NCBI RefSeq assembly: GCF_900101905.1
Contig: NZ_FNAJ01000027.1
Location: 1-58,177 of the forward strand
Reading direction: 5' to 3'
Source of the DNA: Myxococcus virescens
Lineage (GTDB): Bacteria; Myxococcota; Myxococcia; Myxococcales; Myxococcaceae
Length of the DNA stretch: 58,177 nt
Shown: positions 1 to 11,827 of the stretch, piece after piece
Numbering within the stretch: position 1 is the stretch's first letter
How the letters are laid out: every line of letters begins with the position of its first letter
The notes under the pieces: model-generated
Databases searched by the model: none
Told to the model about the DNA's origin: nothing
What the model saw: only the letters and a program-made list of their open reading frames with translations
Made by a program: the position numbers and the translations under genes

Positions 1-269
1 AACTCGTCCAGGAGTCGGCGCTGCAGTTCCTCCCACACGCCCGCTCGCGTCCACTCCTCCAGCCGGCGCCAGGCAGTCATCCCGGAGAGGCCGAATTGCT
101 TGCGAGGCAGCATCTCCCAAGGGATTCCGCTGCGAAGCACGAAGACGATGGCCTCCAGGGCCGCGCGGTCATCTGCACGAGGACGTCCGGACTTCTTCTT
201 TGGCTTCGGTGCTGGCAGCAGCGGGGCCACACGCTGCCAAAATGCGTCGGGGACGAGCTCTCGGACCAT
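1..269 (-). CDS. IS5-family transposase, N-terminal part (runs off window)
   Basis: The reverse-strand frame opens with ATG at 269 and stays open to base 1, giving 89 residues. It begins MVRELVPDAFWQRVAPLLP and continues with a GRPRADDRAALEAIVFVLR stretch, then GIPWEMLPRKQFG and a W-R-R-L-E-E-W segment. This is the N-terminal DUF4096-type region typical of IS5-family transposases (IS427/IS1031-like). The DDE catalytic core would lie to the left of the window, so I cannot say whether the gene is intact. A complete IS630-type element follows 245 bases downstream, so this side of the region looks like an insertion hot spot. The family call is fairly secure; activity is unknown. Confidence 0.8.
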   Translation of the reverse strand, partial: MVRELVPDAFWQRVAPLLPAPKPKKKSGRPRADDRAALEAIVFVLRSGIPWEMLPRKQFGLSGMTAWRRLEEWTRAGVWEELQRRLLDE

Positions 270-513
270 TTCCGAAAGGTGGGCATGCGCAGGACAGGCG
301 ACCACTCCAGGGCAAGCGACTACTCCAGCCCTTACTTTCGTTAGGTGCTCTAAGCTTGAGTGGCACTGATGAAGGCGTTCACCACTGTGTCTGCCGGCAG
401 GCAGCCGACACGCCCGCCAAGACGGTTTATTAACAGAGGCCAGCCCTGGAGGGAGCATCTGCTCAATTCTACCGACAATCCGTCATATTAGCATTTCCTC
501 GTGCAGGAGGCGC

Positions 514-1736
514 TAAACCAACGATCTCGATTCTCGAACGGCCTCAGGCAGAGCGTCTGAGGTCGCCTCGGCGCAGGGATGGACTGGCGGAGCGCTGGAC
601 ATTGCGAGCGGAGAGGTAGGCATGCACGCGGGCCATGAGGCGGGCCATGGTGCGGCAGCGGTGATTGCGGGTGACGTTTGCGTGCAGGTCGAGCCACACC
701 CGCTCGATGCGATTGCCCTGGGGGCAGTACGGCGGCAGAAAATGGAGGACGAATCGTCCGCCGAGCTGCGCGAGGGCCTTGAGCGTCTTCTTGCTGGAGT
801 GGACAGAGGCGTTGTCGAGGACGAGGTGGATACGGCGAGCCCGCCGGTACTGGCTTGCCAGACGCCACAGCAACTGGATGAAGAGGGCACTTGCCTTGGA
901 CTTGCCTTCCACCCACGTCAGCTGCCCCGTGCGAGTATTGAGCGCTCCAGCCAAGTAGCGCTTCTGGTTGTTGCCGGGCGTCACCACCACCCGTCGCTGC
1001 CCAGGCAGACACCAGTCGCGCCCCACCTTTGGGTTGAGGTGGATGTCGACCTCGTCCACGTGAAGCACGGGCTCGTGGGCAGGCCCAAACACCTCGAGAC
1101 ACTTCAGCTCGTAGAGCCGACGGCGTCGCTTCCAGTCGCGCCAGGGACATTCGACGACGGGCTTGGCCGCCTTGAGCCGGGCGCCGAGCGAGGCGAGCGT
1201 GCGCCCCATGGTCGCCACGGACACGCGCACCTGGCCTCGGCGGGCCAGTTCCTGGCACAGCAACTCCCGGGTCCAGGTGGGGCGACACCACCCCCAATCC
1301 TCGGGCGTGCCCTCCAGCGCCCGGACGAGCCTCTCGCGGAACCGCTCGTCCACCTTGGCGCGTCCGTTGCCCTCCCGTCTATCTCGAAGGGCCTGGCGCC
1401 CACCCTCCCGGTAGCGTCGTACTGCGACCACCACTGTCGAGGTGGCGCATTCCAGCGCCTTGGCAGCGGCGCGACACGACGCTCCACGCCCAACGGCCGC
1501 GACTGACAGGCACCTCCGATAGGTGAGCGGGCAGCCACTCTTGGCCGCCCACCGAAGCAGCGCCTGCCGCTGCTTCCTCTTCAACCACTGCCTACCTTTG
1601 CCCTCGGGCAGGGCCTTCTCGCTCTCAGGTCTTCTGCGCACACAGAGCCGAACGGGAGGTGCCCCTGCTCTCTCTTCCCGCTCCCCCTGCGCCCGCTTGC
1701 TCTCCAACCTGATCGAGATTCACGAACCTCGGTTTA
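514..1736 (-). mobile_element. IS630-family insertion sequence, complete
   Basis: The element is about 1.22 kb. It is bounded by TA dinucleotides (514-515 and 1735-1736), the duplicated target expected for IS630/Tc1-type transposition. The outer ends are imperfect inverted repeats. Read inward from each TA, both start TAAACC and then agree at about 19 of the first 24-26 positions, including a TCTCGA block. One transposase gene fills the element. The size, TA target and DDE transposase are all consistent with IS630. A near-identical copy of the right end occurs alone at 28879. Confidence 0.85.
544..1707 (-). CDS. IS630-family transposase
   Basis: This 387-residue protein catalyses cut-and-paste transposition of the surrounding element. 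A helix-turn-helix segment around residues 60-115 (RAAAKALECATSTVVVAVRRY) fits the N-terminal DNA-binding region. The DDE catalytic core is visible as HVDEVD (D218), LVLDNASVH (D298) and PPYCPQGNRIERVW (E335). The spacing of about 80 and 37 residues is typical of IS630/Tc1-mariner enzymes. The chosen ATG at 1707 lies 29 bases inside the right terminal repeat. No frameshift or stop interrupts the gene, so it is probably functional. Confidence 0.9.
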   Translation of the reverse strand: MESKRAQGEREERAGAPPVRLCVRRRPESEKALPEGKGRQWLKRKQRQALLRWAAKSGCPLTYRRCLSVAAVGRGASCRAAAKALECATSTVVVAVRRYREGGRQALRDRREGNGRAKVDERFRERLVRALEGTPEDWGWCRPTWTRELLCQELARRGQVRVSVATMGRTLASLGARLKAAKPVVECPWRDWKRRRRLYELKCLEVFGPAHEPVLHVDEVDIHLNPKVGRDWCLPGQRRVVVTPGNNQKRYLAGALNTRTGQLTWVEGKSKASALFIQLLWRLASQYRRARRIHLVLDNASVHSSKKTLKALAQLGGRFVLHFLPPYCPQGNRIERVWLDLHANVTRNHRCRTMARLMARVHAYLSARNVQRSASPSLRRGDLRRSA

Positions 1737-1772
1737 GGCGGTTTCCACACTTTATCAGGACGAGGTAGCACG

Positions 1773-3431
1773 ATGGCGAGCGTTGCGGAGACCATCCGCC
1801 GACATCAAGGTGAAATTATCCGACTGTGGTCCGAGCAGGCAGCCCGCGCCGCGTCCGCCCGCGGGCTGGACGCGCCTGAGTTCAAGAACATCATGCCTGT
1901 CTACCTTGCCTCGCTCGCTGAAGAGGAAGGGGCGCCCGATGGGCCTGCCCACGCGCGGCAGGCGCACGTCGAGACGCATGTGGCCGCCCGCCTCCGGCAG
2001 GGCTTCAATGTGGCGGAGGTCATCGAGGAGTTCGCCATCCTGGGACGGTGCATCGCCAGCATGTGGGCGAACGCATCGCCTGAAGCCTACCCCAGCGCCC
2101 TTGACGTCGAGCGGCTCTTCACCGAGCTGCATGCAGCTTCGACCGCCGTGTCGGAACTCTTCAGCCGTCACCTGCTGGAGGATGAGCAGACGGAGAAGCG
2201 GTACCTGCGACTGCTCCAGAAGGTGGCCAGTGAGGCGCTCGTCGGCAGGGATGCGGCATCCCTGCACGACCACTTGAAGGATGTCCTCGAGTTAATCATC
2301 GAGGCGATGAGCGCCCAGAGTGGTGCCGTGCTCCTTTATGAGGCTGAGGGGGAACAGCTCGTCACCGCGGCCGCCGCGGGATTGGCGAGCGAGCAGCTCG
2401 AGCACTACGCAACCTCCATCAATCCTGCGTCCTTTCCTGGCAGGGTTGCCGCTGGGGGCGAGGAGACCAGCTCGGTACTGGATACCGAGACGACGTCGCT
2501 CGAGGTGAGCCCCACACTGCGTCAGAACGGGCTGCGGTCGCTGCTCGGGGTTCGGCTCCCCTCCCACCGCGCGCTGGTAGGCATCATGTATGTCGGCCTT
2601 GCCGAGGTCCGAGAATTCACCGCTCGCGAGAAGGCGCGGCTCCTGTCTCTGGGTCAGCAGCTGAGCGTCCACATGGACAACGCCAAGCTGTACGCGAATC
2701 TACGCGAGAAAATCGAAGCGTTGCAGGCCGAGCGAGCGCTTCGTGAACACTTCGTCTCGGTGCTCGCTCATGACCTTCGTGGACCGCTGTCAGCGGCAAA
2801 GTCAGGGGCGCAGCTTCTCATGCGGCACCCCGAACGATTGGACCAACGACGAGACCTGGCACTACGCATCGACCGGAACATCGAACGCACCGACCAGATG
2901 GTGCGGGACCTGCTTGACGCGAACCGCATCCAGGCAGGCCAGCGTCTGCCGCTTCGCCTCGACACCTGCGACCTTGGCGGTGTCGCCCAAGAAGTGGTCG
3001 AAGACCTAATTGCGCTCCATGGGGAGCGCTTCATGCTCCATGCGGAGGAGCGCGTCCGGGGAGTCTGGAGCGCGGAGGAACTCCACCGCGCGCTCTGGAA
3101 TTTAGGGAGCAACGCCATCAAGTACGGCTCCGCCACCGAGCCCATCACCTTCACAGTCACCCGGACCGGAGACACGGCCCAAGCGTCAGTCCACAACCGA
3201 GGTCCTGTCATCGCACTCACGGACCAGGAACAAATTTTCAAGCCTTTCACCCGGACCCAATCCGCGCAGGAAGGGACGTCGAAGGGGTGGGGGCTTGGAC
3301 TGACGCTCGTCTGGGGGTGTGCACAAGCACATGGAGGAAGCGTCACAGTCCAGAGTGACGCCGCGACCGGAACAACCTTCACCCTTACGCTGCCGCTGGA
3401 CGCCCGGCCCTACCAGCCTCGCGAGCCATGA
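1773..3431 (+). CDS. Sensor histidine kinase with RsbRD-like N-terminus and GAF domain
   Basis: This is a soluble-looking 552-residue kinase with no transmembrane segment. Residues about 1-150 resemble the RsbRD/RsbU N-terminal sensor fold (EIIRLWSEQAARAA...). Residues about 165-310 form a GAF domain. Residues about 325-390 are HisKA with the phospho-acceptor H333 in LAHDLRGPLSAAK. The ATPase follows, with an N-box (LWNLGSNAIKYG, near residue 445) and a G-box (GWGLGLTLV). It would autophosphorylate and pass phosphate to a response regulator, but none is adjacent. A GAGGT-like ribosome site precedes the ATG. Myxobacteria carry many such orphan kinases; the signal sensed is unknown. Confidence 0.9.
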   Translation: MASVAETIRRHQGEIIRLWSEQAARAASARGLDAPEFKNIMPVYLASLAEEEGAPDGPAHARQAHVETHVAARLRQGFNVAEVIEEFAILGRCIASMWANASPEAYPSALDVERLFTELHAASTAVSELFSRHLLEDEQTEKRYLRLLQKVASEALVGRDAASLHDHLKDVLELIIEAMSAQSGAVLLYEAEGEQLVTAAAAGLASEQLEHYATSINPASFPGRVAAGGEETSSVLDTETTSLEVSPTLRQNGLRSLLGVRLPSHRALVGIMYVGLAEVREFTAREKARLLSLGQQLSVHMDNAKLYANLREKIEALQAERALREHFVSVLAHDLRGPLSAAKSGAQLLMRHPERLDQRRDLALRIDRNIERTDQMVRDLLDANRIQAGQRLPLRLDTCDLGGVAQEVVEDLIALHGERFMLHAEERVRGVWSAEELHRALWNLGSNAIKYGSATEPITFTVTRTGDTAQASVHNRGPVIALTDQEQIFKPFTRTQSAQEGTSKGWGLGLTLVWGCAQAHGGSVTVQSDAATGTTFTLTLPLDARPYQPREP

Positions 3432-3443
3432 GCCGCTCGCCTT

Positions 3444-3458
3444 GCCCCAGTTTGGGGC
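3444..3458 (+). terminator. Candidate short hairpin after the kinase gene
   Basis: GCCCCA and TGGGGC form a six-base stem around a three-base loop, 12 bases after the kinase stop codon. There is no clear T-tract, so this is only a weak candidate terminator. Confidence 0.35.
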
Positions 3459-3500
3459 GTTGACTGACAGAGAGGTGACACCCCAGGGAGTTGTACGAAT

Positions 3501-4328
3501 ATGCTTCCCTTTTTCGCCGCCCATTGGACGCTGAGTGTGCTCTTCCAAAGCCTCTTCCAGCACCGCTATGCCGCACACCGGATGTTCACGATGACGCCGC
3601 GCGCTGAACGCGCCCTGCACCTGGGCACCGCGCTGGTGCAGGGCTCGAGCTACCTCGACCCACGCGCCTACGCCATCCTGCATCGTGAACACCATGCCTA
3701 CGCGGACACTGTTCGTGACCCGCACTCTCCCGCGCACCACAAACACCTGCCGCGCATGATGTTGGAGACGGGGCGTCGCTACGGGGGCCTACTCACGGGC
3801 AACGTCCAGGCCGAGGCACGCTTTACTGGTGGCTACCCCCAGTGGCCCGCAGTGGACCGCTTCTTCAGCAGTTGGGCTTCCCGCCTGGGGTTTGGTGCGC
3901 TCTACACGCTAGTCTACAAGCGCTTCGCCACGCGCCGATGGCACTGGGCGCTCCTCCCCGTGCACTTTGTGATGGGGCCTGTGCATGGTGCCATCGTGAA
4001 CTGGTGCGGACACCGATACGGCTACCGCAACTTCAAGATTCGAGACCAGTCACGAAACACGCTGCCTCTGGACGTAGTGTGCATGGGCGAGCTATTCCAG
4101 AACAACCACCATGCCCGGCCGGCGAGCCCAGACTTCGCCGCGAAGCGCTTCGAGTTGGACCCCACATGGCAGGTGATGCGGCTGCTCGCCCGCCTGAGGC
4201 TCATCCGAGTATCGCACGCCCCGCCCTCGCAGCCTGCAGCAGCAGGCGAGCGGCGCCAACGCCCGACACGCCGCCTGCTCATGCGTCGCAAGGCCCACGG
4301 CACTCCCACGTTCGAATGTCCATCCTGA
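3501..4328 (+). CDS. Acyl-CoA/fatty-acid desaturase-like protein
   Basis: This 275-residue membrane-type protein belongs to the stearoyl-CoA (delta-9) desaturase family, di-iron enzymes that insert a double bond into fatty acyl chains. Histidine boxes are HRYAAH (HxxxxH), HREHH (HxxHH) and a third box reading QNNHH. Hydrophobic segments lie between the boxes. The first histidine of the third box, usually H in HxxHH, is replaced by Q, so iron binding may differ or the activity may be altered. The C-terminal 40 residues are basic and low-complexity. The start codon has a poor ribosome site, but it matches the expected family N-terminus immediately before the first box. Confidence 0.75.
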   Translation: MLPFFAAHWTLSVLFQSLFQHRYAAHRMFTMTPRAERALHLGTALVQGSSYLDPRAYAILHREHHAYADTVRDPHSPAHHKHLPRMMLETGRRYGGLLTGNVQAEARFTGGYPQWPAVDRFFSSWASRLGFGALYTLVYKRFATRRWHWALLPVHFVMGPVHGAIVNWCGHRYGYRNFKIRDQSRNTLPLDVVCMGELFQNNHHARPASPDFAAKRFELDPTWQVMRLLARLRLIRVSHAPPSQPAAAGERRQRPTRRLLMRRKAHGTPTFECPS

Positions 4329-4350
4329 TGAGAAAGAGTGGAGTTGGCAC

Positions 4351-4683
4351 ATGCGATTTTCAGAGCGTATCCGCCCAGGTCGTACCGTTGTGGCCGCAGG
4401 GGGGCAGCAGATAGGCGTCGTGGAGGCCGTGTACATTGACAGCGAGACTTGGAAGGTCGAGGGGCTTCAAGTGAAGCTGCGCTCCGAAGCCGCCGACCAG
4501 ATTGGAGCGTTCTGGAATTTCTTCCACGCCGGCCGGGTCGAGCTGCCTACCCGTATTGTCCAGTCAGTAAGCGCCACCGTGGTGCTGTCGGTCTCCATGG
4601 ACGAGCTTTGCCAAGTACTCCCATTGGAGTCCACACAGCGCTCACATGAGGCGCAGCCCGAAAGAAGGAGCCACTCCACTTGA
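4351..4683 (+). CDS. PRC-barrel-like small protein
   Basis: This 110-residue protein begins MRFSERIRPGRTVVAAGGQ and continues with IGVVEAVYIDSETWKVEGLQ, a beta-rich pattern like PRC-barrel domains. Such domains are small folds that mediate protein or RNA contacts. The last 20 residues are basic and probably disordered. It begins 22 bases after the desaturase gene on the same strand and could be co-transcribed. Function is unknown; the fold assignment is by resemblance only. Confidence 0.6.
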   Translation: MRFSERIRPGRTVVAAGGQQIGVVEAVYIDSETWKVEGLQVKLRSEAADQIGAFWNFFHAGRVELPTRIVQSVSATVVLSVSMDELCQVLPLESTQRSHEAQPERRSHST

Positions 4684-4948
4684 CGACTTCCTGCCTTCAT
4701 TTCGAGAGACTCTCCTGAGAAGTCGCAAAGAGCTAGGGAGGGCAATCAATTTCTACCAATACGTGCAGAGATTATTCGCCTTCAGCCCCATCATCCTGGA
4801 AATAAGTCCAGAGGAGCCCGGGAGCGCGTCTCTCTCATTCCCCCACCACACCCCACTCTTTGGGTGCACCCTTCAATCACATGCACATGGACCTTCCGAG
4901 CGAAACGCGAGCATGGGCGGGGCCATTCCTTCACTGAGGTATCTCGCC

Positions 4949-5335
4949 ATGTCCTATCGCGTCACCATCGTCCCCGAACTCTCGGAAGCGTACGAGCAGC
5001 TTCCTCCCTCCGGGCACCAACTCATCCAGGAGCGGCTGGACATGCTCGCTGCGGCGGCTGAGGACGCCGCTCAGTCCCCGTCTAGGGTGAGTCGCCCCCA
5101 TGCGGAGGAACTCGCAGTCGTCTCTCCAGGAATTCATCGGGTATTCCTGGGCGACCAGTGGATTGCGTACCGCGTCCAGTCGGAGGACCACACCCTCGAA
5201 TTGCTGGATTTCGGCAGTTGGAGCATGAGCCCACTGGCGCGCCAGGCATCCCCTGCTGCGGAATGGCACGGCTCGGGACGCCAGGAGGATGGATGGGACA
5301 ACGAGGGCGGCGGCAGCCCCCCGTACAGTTCCTAG
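4949..5335 (+). CDS. Small hypothetical protein, possibly RelE/ParE-like
   Basis: The frame is open from 4646, but the upstream part is AT-richer and does not look like protein. The ATG at 4949 (MSYRVTIVPELSEAYEQLP) is the likely start, giving 128 residues. The core runs from a beta strand, through a helix with LIQERLDMLAAAAEDAA, to strands VFLGDQWIAYRVQ and LELLDFG. This order recalls the RelE/ParE toxin fold. No antitoxin-like partner is adjacent, and the last 35 residues are low-complexity. Treat the family as a guess. Confidence 0.45.
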   Translation: MSYRVTIVPELSEAYEQLPPSGHQLIQERLDMLAAAAEDAAQSPSRVSRPHAEELAVVSPGIHRVFLGDQWIAYRVQSEDHTLELLDFGSWSMSPLARQASPAAEWHGSGRQEDGWDNEGGGSPPYSS

Positions 5336-6058
5336 TCCGCTGTTGTCCGACCCCAGCACCTTCGTTGAGCGGCCAGTGCACCTACCCGCTCCTCGGACAC
5401 GGCGGCTCGCGACTGCGCAGTGCACCGTTGGCATGACTGCGGGGACAAAGCCTGAGCCAAGCTTCTCGGGCCCTTAGCAATGGCCACCAGCCCGGATACG
5501 CTCCTGCGGATGATGCGGCGAATTCGGTCACCTGCGCTCGGAGACTCACGCCTCCTTGGCATCGAGGACGGGGTACTGGGCGTAACGCCAGCATCAGGTC
5601 CCCACAATCGAAAGCAAGGAATACTGCGCACGGGGTGCCACTCTCCACCATCATGAGAGCCTCGCCTCTGTCCAGGACGAGGGCGCCAATCAATCATGGT
5701 GAGTACCGTGCCCCGGGTATGCGGGACACGGCCTGACAATCGCGCCCAAACAAGCGCGCACATGCATGCTCGCGCCGTCATACGGGTGTGGCTGCCGGAC
5801 TCGCCAATGGAGCCATTACGGCCACCCTCGACTGTCCCAGTAGCCGCAAAGAATGTCTCGCGCTCTTGCTGCATGCTGGTCGGCCGCTCTCGCTGGCGAC
5901 CAGCCCCTTCTTCTTTCGCGAGTAGCCGAAGTCGCCCCTCTCATCCGCCCCATAGTGGGTCGACTCACCAAACGACCCAAGTCGCGGCCGACCATGAAGG
6001 CCAGCTCTGCGTCCAGCGCGTTCTGACCGTCACCACTTGAGCGAATTGTGCGCGCCGG
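5336..6058. other. Region without a supportable gene
   Basis: I see no convincing coding sequence on either strand here. Open frames of about 100-180 codons exist but have irregular composition and no recognisable domain. The stretch separates the chromosomal-looking genes from the phage structural cluster and may contain the element boundary. I found no attachment site or tRNA. Confidence 0.4.
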
Positions 6059-6088
6059 ATGTCCCCGAAATCGGGCCCGAGGCCTTTG
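6059..6088 (+). promoter_or_regulatory. Late-operon element, copy A (before portal operon)
   Basis: This is one of five copies of a two-block motif: ATGTCCCC, 15 bases, then GCCTTTG. Here the blocks are at 6059-6066 and 6082-6088. The other copies lie before other structural operons. The fixed spacing suggests a promoter or activator site for phage late genes. The portal-operon leader gene starts about 100 bases downstream. Confidence 0.5.
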
Positions 6089-6186
6089 CCCTCGCTGGAG
6101 GTAAGGCGCGCGGCCCCAACGCCCTCGCACGTCGAGGGCGCCCCTCCCACCGCGCGCCTTGCCTCCACTTTGTCCGGGAGGCCCGT

Positions 6187-6383
6187 GTGCAGAGCGTCGT
6201 CAAAGTCTTCGTCCTCTCTTCTGGCTCGGGCGTGCCACGCCCCGGGCAGGGATTCACCGTCGAGGCTTCCACGCTCGACGAGCTGCAGGAGGCCGCACGC
6301 GTGGAGCTGGCTGCCCGCGGGCACCACGTGCGCGCCGTCTCGCACACTCCCACCGGCCTCCTGGCTTACGTGGAGGACCGCCC

Positions 6384-6387
<4 letters not shown>
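6187..6387 (+). CDS. Small phage-cluster protein upstream of portal
   Basis: The protein is 66 residues from a GTG at 6187, preceded by GGGAGG at a good distance. An earlier in-frame start at 6037 would put the late-operon element inside the gene and is unlikely. The sequence VVKVFVLSSGSGVPRPGQGF is followed by FTVEASTLDELQEAARVELA, a strand-helix pattern of unknown family. Its stop overlaps the portal start (GTGA), implying translational coupling. Function is unknown. Confidence 0.6.
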
Positions 6388-8179
<1,792 letters not shown>

Positions 8180-8183
<4 letters not shown>

Positions 8184-8461
8184 CGCCCGGGCAGCTCCAA
8201 CGCGCGTGGGTGCTCCAGGCCCAGGCTGACGCCGAGCGCGGTGTACTGGAGTGCCGCATGTGCCATAGACGCGGCCCTCTTGAAGAGACGACGACGCTGT
8301 GGCGCAACGGCCTCCTCGTCTTCTCGCTGTGTGACAGGTGCGCAGCCAGCCACGACGTCGTCTTCTCCCCCACTCCGGCCGGCGTCGAAGTGCGCGCCAG
8401 GCGCCGCAGCCCCGTGGAGTTGGTGGCGCAGGAGGTGCCCCGTGTGCCTGGCCGCCGCTGA
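8180..8461 (+). CDS. Small zinc-finger-like phage protein
   Basis: The 93-residue protein contains CRMCHRRG and CDRCAASHD, two CxxC pairs about 26 residues apart that could bind one zinc ion. The ATG overlaps the portal stop by four bases, and its 3' end overlaps the next gene by 20 bases, so it belongs to the portal operon. Similar small treble-clef proteins occur between portal and MuF genes in phages. Its role is unknown. Confidence 0.65.
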
Positions 8462-9521
8462 CAGCCTGCTCGTCATCCACGAGGCGCGCGCGGTAGCGGA
8501 CACCCTCCTGGGGGACGTCCTCCGGCTGCCAGTGGCCAAGGCCCTGGACGTCGGCACCGCCGTGGGCATGGACCGCGCCGTGGCCCTGCTTGCCGCGCGC
8601 CTCCGTCGCGCCGTCGGGCGCGCGGATGTGGACGCCATGCGAGAGGCGGTGGCCATCCTCGACGTGGATTGGAGGACGACGACGGCGGCCCAGCGCAGGC
8701 GCCTCGTCGCCCAGTCCCTGGAGGCCGCTGGCCGGCAGACAGCCCTCATCCCCTCCCGCATCCAGGCGCCCCTCGGTGACGCAGCCGAAGAGGTGGTGGC
8801 GTCCACCCGCAGCCACGTCCGACGAGAGCAGGGCCTCGCCCTCGCCGCCCGCTTTAACGCCGTCGACAGGCGCGTGGCCCAGCACATCGTCCGGACCCAG
8901 GGCAACTTCGTGCGGGACGAATACGGGCGCCGGCTGGACGCCTTCGGAGAGGAGGCCCGGCGGCTTGTGGCCGAGGGGCTGGAGGCCGGCCTCGGAAGAA
9001 GCGACATCGCTGAGTCCTTGGAGAGGGCCGCGCGCGGCGCGCTCATCGAGCGAGCCCCCTTCTACTGGGAGGTGGTGGCGGCCAGCTTCGTTGGCCAGGG
9101 ACGCTCCTTCAGTCAGATGAGCAGCTACGCCGAGGCAGGCATCCGCCGCTACCGCATCGAGGCGGTGCTCGACGAGGCCACCACCCAGGTGTGCCGATTC
9201 CTCCACGGGCGGACATTCTCCGTGGGAGAAGCGCTCCAGCGCTTCGAACGCGTCGAGTCACTCGAACGGCCGGAGGACGTGAAGCAGGAGCTGCCCTGGG
9301 TGCGAGAGCGCCTCGACGCGGGCACCGGGCGTACCCTCCTCTACGTCAACCGAGGTGGCCAGGAGACACGCTTGGCCGAGGTGCTCCGCTCCGCCGCTGG
9401 CACCCGCGACGACGTCGGCGAGTTCCGCGCACTCGCTTCGGACCGGCAGCTCGCGGACACGGGCGTGGGCTTCCCGCCGTACCACGGCCTCTGCCGCACC
9501 ACGACGCTCGCCGTCACTTAG
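8442..9521 (+). CDS. Phage head morphogenesis protein (MuF/SPP1 gp7-like)
   Basis: The start is the GTG at 8442, six bases after AGGAGG, giving 359 residues; the longer open frame to the left is a shadow. The C-terminal half carries the MuF minor head domain. It shows SSYAEAGIRRYRIEAVLDEAT, CRFLHGRTFSV, and finally PPYHGLCRTTTLAV, where the conserved Cys and His sit. MuF proteins are injected or internal head proteins that sit near the portal. It ends just three bases before late-operon element copy B. Confidence 0.88.
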   Translation: MCLAAADSLLVIHEARAVADTLLGDVLRLPVAKALDVGTAVGMDRAVALLAARLRRAVGRADVDAMREAVAILDVDWRTTTAAQRRRLVAQSLEAAGRQTALIPSRIQAPLGDAAEEVVASTRSHVRREQGLALAARFNAVDRRVAQHIVRTQGNFVRDEYGRRLDAFGEEARRLVAEGLEAGLGRSDIAESLERAARGALIERAPFYWEVVAASFVGQGRSFSQMSSYAEAGIRRYRIEAVLDEATTQVCRFLHGRTFSVGEALQRFERVESLERPEDVKQELPWVRERLDAGTGRTLLYVNRGGQETRLAEVLRSAAGTRDDVGEFRALASDRQLADTGVGFPPYHGLCRTTTLAVT

Positions 9522-9523
9522 TG

Positions 9524-9553
9524 ATGTCCCCGATTTCGCGTCGCAGGCCTTTG
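9524..9553 (+). promoter_or_regulatory. Late-operon element, copy B (before methylase-protease operon)
   Basis: ATGTCCCC at 9524-9531, 15 bases, then GCCTTTG at 9547-9553. It begins immediately after the MuF stop codon and ends 22 bases before the next ATG. Copy B and copy E share the GATTTC sequence after the first block. Confidence 0.55.
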
Positions 9554-9575
9554 TCTCTTCCGGAGACGAAACGCC

Positions 9576-9753
9576 ATGCCGGCCACCTCGACAACCACCC
9601 CCACCTCACCTCCGACGCCGGAGGGCAGCACGACGACGCCGGAGTCGACGTCCACGGCCAAGGCCGAGGCGACGCCCGTCGTCTGGCCTCGCGACCTCAA
9701 CCTCCCCACCTCCGGGGAGCTGGCGTGGGGCTTCGACCCGGAGGGACTCCGCG

Positions 9754-9761
<8 letters not shown>
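9576..9761 (+). CDS. Short Thr/Pro-rich phage protein
   Basis: The 61-residue protein starts MPATSTTTPTSPPTPEG. It is disordered and Thr/Ser/Pro-rich for 35 residues, then ends VVWPRDLNLPTSGELAWGFD. The WPxDLN tetrapeptide pattern recurs at the C-terminus of the scaffold-like protein ending at 11783 (GWPLDLNKPLN), so it may be a shared binding tag. It overlaps the next gene by eight bases. Coding potential rests mainly on its position, the ribosome site and codon usage. Confidence 0.55.
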
Positions 9762-11102
<1,341 letters not shown>

Positions 11103-11106
<4 letters not shown>

Positions 11107-11783
11107 CGAGCACCACCCAAGGCCCCGCGTCCGTCCACCGCCTCGTCGACATGGTGGTGGAGGAGGTGTCCCTCGTGGACAGGGCCGCCAACAAGCACCG
11201 CTTCCTCCTCGTGAAGAGAGACGACATGCACGACGCTCCCCAGGACACCACGCAAGCCGAGGGCGCCAACAGCGCAGCCTCGGACACTTCCAAGGCCGAT
11301 GACGCGCTCCTCGCCACGGCCAAGCAGGCCCTCGAAGCGGTGACAGCCCTCGTCGAGGCGCTCACCTCCACGGACGGCATCGACGGCGTGCGCGTGGTGG
11401 AAGTGGCCCAGCATCTGCGCACGCTGGCCGACGCACTGGAGGACGAGGACGAAGACGACGAGGAGGACGTCGAGGCGCGCGCCAAGGCCGCCAATCCCGC
11501 GTCCCCTCCGCAGCCGGCTGCGCCCGCGCCGAGCCCCGACGCCTCCGGCATCATGGAAGGCCTGACGAAGCTCACCGACGCCGTCCGCGCACTGGAGGGC
11601 TCCGTTAAGGAGCAGCACCAGCGACTGGGGCGCGTCGAGAAGCAGTTCGGCCTGCCCAACAGCAGCGCCCCCGCGGAGCGTCCGCCCAAGACTCCCGCCG
11701 AGGACGTCGGCTGGCCCCTCGACCTCAACAAGCCCCTCAACCGGGAGAGCGTCGACAAGGCCCTCTCCTTCCACGACGTCTGA
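11103..11783 (+). CDS. Phage scaffold-like protein
   Basis: This 226-residue acidic protein starts HRLVDMVVEEVSLVDRAANK. That motif commonly opens the protein between prohead protease and capsid in Myxobacterial and PBSX-type phages. The middle has an E/D-rich run, a Pro/Ala linker and a predicted coiled coil (LTDAVRALEGSVKEQHQRLG). It ends GWPLDLNKPLN..., echoing the short protein at 9576. The position before the capsid gene and the composition fit an internal scaffold, probably removed by the upstream protease. Confidence 0.7.
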
Positions 11784-11827
11784 CGTCCCCACCCGCCCCA
11801 GGAAGCCTCAACGCCGAAGGAATCCCC

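Noticed and set aside
5696..6040. Plus-strand open frame before the phage cluster
   Set aside because: Irregular composition and no motif; a late-operon element follows immediately.
11790..11827. Sixth late-operon element before the capsid gene
   Set aside because: GTCCCC is present, but the second block reads GCCTCAA and the spacing is 14, too weak to count.
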